From contig WHVD01000118.1 of assembly GCA_015178975.1 (NCBI GenBank), forward strand, positions 124,001 to 188,000: a stretch of DNA of 64,000 bases. The letters are read 5' to 3'. Positions within the stretch are counted from its first letter, which is position 1. Each line of letters opens with the position of its first letter. This stretch comes from Hysterangium stoloniferum. Lineage: Eukaryota; Basidiomycota; Agaricomycetes; Hysterangiales; Hysterangiaceae. Shown in pieces: positions 57,265-64,000 of this stretch. The notes beneath the pieces are model-generated. The model was not told the origin of the DNA. It was given only the letters and a program-made list of their open reading frames with translations, and made no database searches. The translations under genes were made by a program, and so were the position numbers.

Positions 57265-58034
57265 GAGGGAAATCACTGCAGAGCGCACTCCGCGGAGTAT
57301 GTGTTAGAATATAGGGTGTGCGAGCATGCACAAGGTGCTACAACGTCAATTTACCGCCCTATTGAAGTGGTATACTTTTCTCGTTTGCCTCCTACGAGAC
57401 ACAGAGTTCAAACGGAAATTACATTTATCCTTGCTTATGATTCTTTTGAGCTGAGAACTGATTTCAACAGTATGTTCGCTCAGACTTATTATAATCAGCC
57501 TTCCACAATTCTGTGATATTTTTTGTTTTCACTATGGCTGTGATCTAAAATTGGATGAAGTGGGACTGGGGCTCTGGACGGATCTCCGTCACAATCACGT
57601 TGCCTTGGTGCCCATCCAAAGCTAAAAAAATAAAAAAATATTCTAAACCACATATAGATGAAAAGTAGAGTCGTTTGGTCTTGCGCATATTGATATTTTG
57701 CGAAATATGTACTTGACGAAGAGATGTTACCACTATCAATATTCGCAGCTTGACGAAAATATATTATTTTTGCAATCTTAACTTTACGGTTTATCTTAAG
57801 AGAGTGGTACAACCATAAGCACCCACACTTTGCCCACACTACATAAAAACAGCAGAGTTGTCATCTCGCTAATGTCTACCCACGAAGCGTATACCTACCT
57901 CTTCGACCTTCATTTGGTAAGATCGCTTTAGAAAATCACACTTAAACTTGATACAACTTTTCATTTTTTAAAGGTGTTGTGAAGCAAGCTTCTCTCAAGA
58001 AGCTAAGAGAATTACGCATACACGATATTAAATA

Positions 58035-59939
58035 TGCCTAAATCGTCGGAACTGCAGCCCATTGATCCATCCTCTATTACATCATCTGAGCAAGAGACGG
58101 AGGCTTCATGGATAGTGAGGAAACTTGCTGGAGTACGCGATCATGATTGGCTGTACCTCGACAAAAGAAAACATTAACTCGCAATATAGAGTATGACGGG
58201 TCGCATTGTAATGTCATCGTATGAATCCTTCAAGGCAGCAGGCACATTTGTTGTATGTCTCTCGCCGGTGAGTTATATCGACCTAACTTGTTATTCAAAG
58301 GTCGAAGCTAAAGTTATTTTTGAATCTTTCGTGTGTTACTCATAGTGGGGAGATTCTTCCCCCTTAGTTCTGCCATGCATCCGTTTTCGTGATTTAGCTA
58401 TGCACATGGTCATAGCTGCAACGGGAGGTTGGTTATTATTCCCTATACCAATGTTGTGAGTTCATTTGTTGCAGGTACGGCTGCGATCGCTGCACCCGTG
58501 ATGTCACCGATGGGTGATGCTATATTATCAACATTTGGAGATACTATTATTGTAGAACTTGGCCTCCATGCTGGTTTCGATCTAGGTGTCAAGGTTGGGT
58601 TTCCCACTACATCCGAGCTTGCGGTTCCCAATGTTAAATATATATCAGGCTACCAATGATCTTTTCATTGAACATCCCTTGAAAAAGTTAATCCCAAGCA
58701 ATGACCGCCGCCTTACTACTACAGCTATAAAGTCCCTCACAATAACTCTGAAATACAAACACACAACCAGCGATGCTGCTCTGGGTTTTTTCCGCTCGTC
58801 ACAACATACTGATCCATCTTTGTTTTCAAGTATCAAAGATTACCTCGCTGTATGTAATGTCCAACAAATTTTAGATCTGTTGCAGCTGACACGAATTTCT
58901 CTCAGATTGAAAAGGTGGGAGGAGTGTTGCTGATTCTGTATCAAATGATCACGATGCTTTAATAGGGGTGGTTTTCACCATATCTCTTCGCTTCGGGACG
59001 TAGACCCATTATACCCCGCACTATGAAGCCGGACGTTGTTTTCTGTCATGGTCCCTTTTTGGCTGGCGATTACAAGATTGGTCAAACGTAGTAATGACAT
59101 GTTCATTCCTGGCCCCTTTTCACTCATACATAGCTTTCAGTCTTCTTAACGAAAGTGCCACCGTCATTGCACTTTGCAAGCCGCCGCCACCACCTTCACC
59201 AGAAGAGGCGGGGGCATCCAATCCCGAACAACCTTCCCAGTCCCGATTTCACGTGCCATCCTTGCCCCATGTACCGTCATTCTCAAGCATTGTCAATTCT
59301 ACCACTTCTAGATTCTCACATTCTCGCTCTGCTTCCACAGTCCCATCCTCTACCACCTCACGCCCTCCATCCCCACAGTCTGAACAATCTACCGAGACCC
59401 TTGATCCCGCTGTACCGTCTACTATTCCCCCGCCACGCCGAATGGTGCTTGTCGTTCTTGGTATAAAGCCCCATCGTGGCCTGTGGACAACGTCTGCAAG
59501 GCCAAGCGAGTCCATTATAAAGTACATCCTTCTTAACGGGTGCCCTGCCATTATTGTTCCCGTTAAAGCTGGGTCTCCTCTAGTTGCGTGGGATACTTTG
59601 ACCTTGGAGGACCTGCACAAACTTAACAAACAGCCCGGAGGCGTCGAAAGTCCAAAGGCAAAAGGAGTTATAAATGTCATTTGTGAATACTTGGGACTTT
59701 GTGTTGATTGGGAGCGAGTCACGGCAGTTCCTGACGAGAAGGAAAAAGAAATTATTGCTGGGGTATCGGAAGAGGATGAACAGAAGGCCGAGGAGGCGTT
59801 ACTGAATGAGAAACAAGCTGCTGTGAAAGAGGCAGTAAGACTTCTCGTCGTCGGTGCCATTAATAGTGCTCAAAGTGAGGAGGCAAAAAAGGAAATCGAC
59901 CTTGATAGGGCGGGTATTGTCATGTTTAGGATCCCTTAA
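58035..59939 (+). CDS. Unrecognised duplicated gene, copy A
   Basis: I do not recognise this family. A short first block (MPKSSELQPIDPSSITSSE, 58035) ends in a stop, and a second starts at 58193 (MTGRIVMSSYESFKAAGT). Downstream structure is clearer. MGDAILSTFGDTIIVELG runs to DLGVK; a 55-nt intron joins ATNDLFIEHPLKKLIPSNDR, AIKSLTITLKYKH and SSIKDYLA. An intron (GTATGT...CTCAG) and a 54-nt one then join IEKGWFSPYLFASGRRPII and KPDVVFCHGPFLAGDYKIGQ. A last intron leads to TLLNESATVIALCKPPPPP, a Ser/Pro-rich linker, LVVLGIKPHRGLWTTSARPS, GCPAIIVPVKAGSPLVAWD and the end DRAGIVMFRIP. The 5' part contains a TAG near 58348 caused by 2 extra bases relative to copy B. Either the 5' structure is not what I infer or this copy is damaged there. 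Confidence 0.55.
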
Positions 59940-60029
59940 ATGGACTACGCGTACCAAGTGAGTGGCATTTTTGGGCTTTAGACCTGCAATGATGAATGCC
60001 CATCAGGGATTTGGAAAGTGTGTATTGCA

Positions 60030-60200
60030 AGTGTGTATGTCAGCTGTATAGACTACCTAGACCGCCTAGACCTTGCAGTTACAATTAGTCTAGGATATTC
60101 GAAGTACGCTAGGGAAATAGTTAATTTATTATCATTAAACATACTAGCTGGGTAGCTATCACATCTAAGTAGAGGAGTTACGGGTTTCGAATTTCGTGAT
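60030..60200 (+). repeat. Dispersed repeat, copy 3 (CTAGACCGCCT family)
   Basis: Begins GTCAGCTGTATAGACTACC, continues CTAGACCGCCTAGACC, AATTAGTCTAGGATATTCGA, AACATACTAGCTGGGTAGC and GGGTTTCGAATTTCGTGATG. It is the same order as the copies at 9.9 and 33.3 kb and forms the right edge of duplication unit A. Confidence 0.75.
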
Positions 60201-60709
60201 GCACCAGGTATGCCAGACAGCAGTGCTTTTATTCCAACAACGACAAATATGAAGCTGATACCCTGTGACTTAGAATAGAACTCCTGTGTTGTGCGTGAAA
60301 TTTTCAAAGCATACATGTATGTACCAATATTAATACTCAAATTTGAATAAGACCATCTTCGAGCTTCGAAACAAAACTAATGGCAATTTTTTAGTTAATC
60401 CTTTTCTCATTCCGTTCACATTAATGTCTAGGAAAATTGTACCCGTGATCTAGATCAAATAGACTATTGTAGACTCCTTAATTGTGTAGTGAGCTATTAT
60501 ATCGACAAGCAAATAGGGGTTAGCATGTCTAGCTGAGTTTACAAACCTGAGAGTGCGGAACGGCTGATCAACCCTCCAGTCATACGGATACAACAATTTC
60601 TTCGACGAAAGCTTTCCCTCTCCCTAATGACAAGGACGAATATTTTTCCGCTTTCATTATAGGGGGCTTGCCGCTCCTGAGTCCGACCTAGCTCGCTCAG
60701 GGGGGAAAT
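60201..60709. other. Junction between duplication units A and B
   Basis: About 500 bp without a recognisable gene between the dispersed repeat that closes unit A and the first landmark of unit B. Several short minus-strand frames have no domain. Confidence 0.4.
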
Positions 60710-61034
60710 CACTACAGAGCGCACTCCACGGTGTATGTGTTAGAATATAGGGCTGTGCGAGAATGGACAAGGTGCTAGACCGGCAATTTTCCGCCCCATT
60801 GAAATAGTATACTTTTCTTGTAATTACGCTATCCGTTTGCCTCCTACGAGACACAGAGGTCAAACGGAACTTATATTTGTCTTTGCTTATGATTCTTATG
60901 AGCTTCGATAACTGGTTTCAACAGTATATTTACTCAGACCCAGCCTTCCACGGTTCTGTGGTGTTTTTCGTTTTTACTATAGCTGTCTAAAATCGGATGA
61001 AGTGGGACCGGGGTTCTGGACGGACCTCCTTATA

Positions 61035-61600
61035 ACAGATAATACGTCTCAGTCGTCAAAAAGTGAAGATCGACTGAGGAATGGTAGTCCTGTTAAAATT
61101 TGAGACGTAATTCTATTAAAAGACTCTCAGTGAGTGGTAACTCCACTGAGTATATATATTACTATATACCTATTAAAAGACTAGTAAAGATAAGTATCAA
61201 TCACTACATATAGAACTGAACTGATTATACCTCTCAGTGAGTGGTAAACTCCGCAAAATTTCTGTCGTATCGTATATACGCTAGTGCGGGGTAAGCTAAA
61301 ATTATACCTCTGTTCCTGAACTATACAAGTGCTTTAGCCGGTTACTATGTTCTTGATGACATAATGCACTGATCTAATACTTTTATTTCAACAAGTCCTA
61401 CGAAGTTGGTATTTATGTGGATAGAACAATGGAAGTAAAGTAAACTGAACCATGTGATAATACGACACTGTGCAATACCACAAGAGGACATGAATCAGAA
61501 CGGGGTTAACAGTGGATCGCGGTGCGATTCTGTTGACAGGGGAACGCCGATCCATTTCTTTCCAACAGGTACGCGTAAGCCTAATTCACGACAATTCTTA
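61035..61600. mobile_element. About 500-bp insertion in unit B, MITE-like
   Basis: Absent from unit A between GGACGGA(T/C)CTCC and CCACATATAGATGAAAAG. It is AT-rich with internal repetition: CTCAGTGAGTGGTAA occurs twice (about 61126 and 61231) and ATTAAAAGACT twice (about 61115 and 61172). CTCAGTG (61126-61132) and CACTGAG (61144-61150) can pair as a hairpin. No coding capacity. Terminal inverted repeats and target-site duplication were not confirmed by eye. Confidence 0.45.
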
Positions 61601-61998
61601 CCACATATAGATGAAAAGTTGAGTCGTTTGGTCTTGCGCATATTGATATTTTCAGCGAAATATGTACTTGTCGAAGAGATGTTGCCACCATCAATATTCG
61701 CAGCTTGACGAAAATATATTGTTTTTTGCAATCTTAACTTTACGTTTATCTTGTAAGCACCTACACTTTGCCTAACACAACATAAAAATAGCAGAGTTGT
61801 CACCTCGCTAATGTCTACCCACAAATCGTGTGAACGAAAGCGTATACCTACCTCTTCAGACGACGTTTACCTTCATTTGGTGAGATCGCTTTAAAAAATC
61901 ACCCATAACTTTGATATAACTTTTCATGTTTTAAAGGTATTGTGACGCAAGCTTCTCATCAAGAAGATCAAGAGAGTTACGCATACACGATATTAAAT

Positions 61999-63887
61999 AT
62001 GCCTAAATCGCCAGAACTGCAGCCCATTGATCCATCCTCTATTCCATCTTCTGAGCAAGAGAAGAAGGCTTCATGGTTCAAGAGGAAATTTGCTGGAGTA
62101 CGCGATCATGATTGGCTGCACCTCGACAAAGGAAATCATTGACTCACAATATAGAGTATGACGGGTCGCACTATAAGGTCAGCGTATGACACCTTGAAGA
62201 CAGCAGGCACAATTCAATGTCTCTCGCCGGTGAGTCATATCGACCTAACTTGTTATTCAAAGGTCGAAGCTGAAATTATTTTTGAATCTTTTGCGTTATT
62301 CGTAGTGGGGAGATTCCGACCCCTTAGTTATGCCATGCATCCGTGGTCGTGATTTAGTTATACACATGGTTATATCTGCGACGGGAGGTTGGTTATTATT
62401 CTCCATACCAATGTTTTGAGTTCATTTGTTGCAGGTACGGCTGCGTTCGTTACACCCCTGATGGAACCGATGGGTGATGCTATATTATCAACATTTGGAG
62501 ATAGTATTATTGTAGACCTTGTCGTCCAGGCTGGTTTCGATCTAGGTGTCAAGGTTGGGCTTCCCACTACTTCCAATCTTGCGGTTCCCAATGTTAAATA
62601 TATATCAGGCTACCGATGATCTTTTCATTGAACATCCCTTGGAAAAGTTAATCCCAAGCAATGACCGCCGCCTTACTACTACAGCCATAAAGTCCCTCAC
62701 GATGTCTCTGGAATACAAACATACGATGAGCGATGCTGCCCTGGGTTTTTTTCCCTCGTTACACCATACTGATCCATCTTTGCTATCAAGTATCAAAGAT
62801 TACTTCGTTGTATGTAATGTTCAAAATTTAGATCTATTGCAGCTGACACAAATTTCTCTCAGGTTGAAAAGGTGCGAGGAGTGTTGCTGATTCTGTATCA
62901 AATGATCACGATGCTTTAATAGGGGTGGTTTTCACCATATCTCTACGCTTCGGCCCGTAATCCCCTTATACCCCGCACTATAACGCCGGACGTTGTTTTC
63001 TGTCATAACCCCTTTTTGGCTGGCGATTACAGGATTGGTCAAACGTACTAATGAGATGTTCAATCCTTGGCCCTTTTCACTGACACATAGTTTTCAGTCT
63101 TCTTAAGCAAAGTGCCACCGTCTTTACACTTTGCAAGCCGTCACCACCACCGTCACCAGAACAGGCGGGTACATCCAATCCCGAACAACCTTCCCGGTCC
63201 CAATTTCGCGTGCCATCCTTGTCCCGCGTATCAAGGATGGTCAATTCCACCACTTCTAGACTCTCACGTTTTCGCTCTGCTTCCACAGTCCCTTCCCCGA
63301 CCACCTCACGCCCGCTATCCCCTCAGTCCAAACAACCTCCTGCGACCCTTGATCCTGCTTTACCGTCTACTATTCCCCCTCCACAGCGATTGGTGCTTGT
63401 CGTTCTTGGTATAAAACCTTATCGTGGCTTGTGGTCAATGTCTGCACGGCCAGGCGAGTCCATTATAGAGTACATCCTTCTTAAGGGGTGCCCCGCCATC
63501 GTTGTTCCCGTTAAGGCTGGGTCTCCTCTGGTTGCGTGGAATGCTTTGACCTTAAAGCACCTCCACAAACTTAACAAACAGCCGGAAGGCATCGAAAGTC
63601 CAAAGGCAAAAGGAGTTATAAATGCCATTTGTGAATACTTGGGAGAATGTGTTGATTGGGAGCGAGTCGCGGTAGTTCCTGACGAGAAGGAAAAAGAAAC
63701 TATCGCTGAGGCACCGGAAGAGGATGAACAGAAGGTGGAGAAGGCGTCACTGAATGAGAAACACGATGCTGTGGAAAAGGCAGTAAGACTTCTCGTCATC
63801 GGTGCCATTAATAGTGCTCAAAGCGAGGAGGCAAAAAAGGAAATCGACCTTGATAGGGCGGGTATTGCAATGTTTAGGATCCCTTAA
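61999..63887 (+). CDS. Unrecognised duplicated gene, copy B
   Basis: Paralogue of the 58.0-59.9 kb gene. Blocks in order: MPKSPELQPIDPSSIPSSEQ (61999), MTGRTIRSAYDTLKTAGT (62158) running through FESFALFVVGRFRPLSYAMH to a TGA at about 62352, and MGDAILSTFGDSIIVDLV with VQAGFDLGVK. A 55-nt intron conserved with copy A then joins ATDDLFIEHPLEKLIPSNDR and AIKSLTMSLEYKH. Further introns lead to WFSPYLYASARNPLIPRT, DVVFCHNPFLAGDYRIGQ, TLLKQSATVFTLCKPSPPP, LVVLGIKPYRGLWSMSARPG and the end DRAGIAMFRIP. The long last exon is open in both copies despite many substitutions, so the C-terminal part is probably maintained by selection. Function unknown; no signal peptide seen, though some 5' blocks are hydrophobic. 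Start and 5' exons are uncertain. Confidence 0.55.
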
Positions 63888-63981
63888 ATGGACCAAGCGT
63901 ACCAAGTGAGTGGCATTTTGGGTTTTAGACCTACAATAATGAATGCCACATCAGGGATTTGGAAAGTGTGTATTGCAAGTG

Positions 63982-64000
63982 TGTATGTCGGCTGTATAGA
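63982..64000 (+). repeat. Dispersed repeat, copy 4, cut by window end
   Basis: Only the first bases (TATGTCGGCTGTATAGA) are inside the window, at the place corresponding to copy 3 after unit A. Confidence 0.6.

Larger units (their letters stand above)
57265..60200 (+). repeat. Tandem segmental duplication, unit A
   Basis: Starts around CAGAGCGCACTCC (57280) and is repeated in the same order and orientation from about 60715. Shared landmarks include GTGTTAGAATATAGGG, GCCTCCTACGAGACACAGAG, CCACATATAGATGAAAAG, CGCGATCATGATTGGCTG, the gene described separately, and the terminal CAGCTGTATAGACTACC repeat. Unit A lacks about 500 bp that unit B has between its first and second landmark groups. Confidence 0.9.
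60710..64000 (+). repeat. Tandem segmental duplication, unit B (runs off the window)
   Basis: Second copy of the 57.3-60.2 kb unit, diverged by scattered substitutions and small indels. Offsets from unit A are about 3.44 kb at the left landmarks and about 3.95 kb at the gene, because of the insertion at about 61035-61600. The last about 20 bases of the window re-enter the dispersed CTAGACC-type repeat (GTCGGCTGTATAGA), as at the end of unit A. Confidence 0.9.

Noticed and set aside
59249-59860. 203-codon minus-strand frame opposite the unknown gene copy A (and its equivalent in copy B)
   Set aside because: The plus-strand protein is conserved between units with coding-like substitutions; the minus frame is a shadow.
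1-64000. tRNA or rRNA genes
   Set aside because: I looked for GGTTCGA-type B boxes with a matching A box and acceptor stem and found none convincing; B-box-like words occur only in the dispersed repeat.

Overview
This window is a piece of a filamentous fungal genome, almost certainly an agaricomycete (mushroom-forming basidiomycete). Nearly every gene is broken by many short (about 45-60 nt) spliceosomal introns. The families fit that group: a DUF6534 membrane protein, basidiomycete-type P450s, a Rua1/DUF4451 regulator, a Ser-rich anchored cupredoxin, and CpG-depleted transposon relics. No bacterial-type operons, rRNA, tRNA or CRISPR array were seen. Coordinates of spliced genes run from start to stop codon and include introns; splice sites were read by eye.

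Layout. 1-18 kb is mostly housekeeping or secreted functions: methylcrotonoyl-CoA carboxylase beta subunit, a LINE 3' relic, mitochondrial ribosomal protein uS7m, a membrane-anchored germin-like cupin, a repeat-bearing gene-poor gap, a two-domain cupredoxin, and an AP-4 epsilon-like adaptin. 16.9-35.4 kb is the most interesting region: a compact, apparently intact set of tailoring genes consisting of P450, UbiA prenyltransferase, P450, second UbiA prenyltransferase, DUF6534 membrane protein and O-methyltransferase. It is built around a large inverted duplication, with arms at about 19.6-22.9 kb and 28.0-33.2 kb. Each arm carries one intact UbiA gene. The DUF6534 gene is whole in the right arm and a wreck in the left arm. 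The second P450 lies in the spacer. I read this as a candidate prenyl-phenol (meroterpenoid-like) gene cluster shaped by duplication; the product is not predictable from sequence.

35.4-40.6 kb holds relics, one doubtful hypothetical gene and a decamer minisatellite. 40.9-50.1 kb has a La/LHP1 RNA-binding protein, a clearly broken acylaminoacyl-peptidase (S9) pseudogene, a CpG-less retrotransposon gag relic, poly-C tracts and a CHMP7-like ESCRT-III protein. 50.3-53.3 kb is a second minisatellite plus transposon debris. 53.35-56.66 kb encodes a Rua1-type zinc-binding regulator. 57.3-64.0 kb is a direct tandem segmental duplication carrying two copies of an unrecognised gene. Each copy is followed by the same short dispersed repeat, which also occurs at 9.9 kb and 33.3 kb.

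How the genes may work together: UbiA enzymes would prenylate an aromatic acceptor in a membrane, the two membrane-anchored P450s would oxidise the product, the O-methyltransferase would cap a hydroxyl, and the DUF6534 protein is a membrane companion of unknown role. No polyketide synthase, terpene synthase or cluster-specific transcription factor is visible, so the aromatic precursor would have to come from elsewhere.
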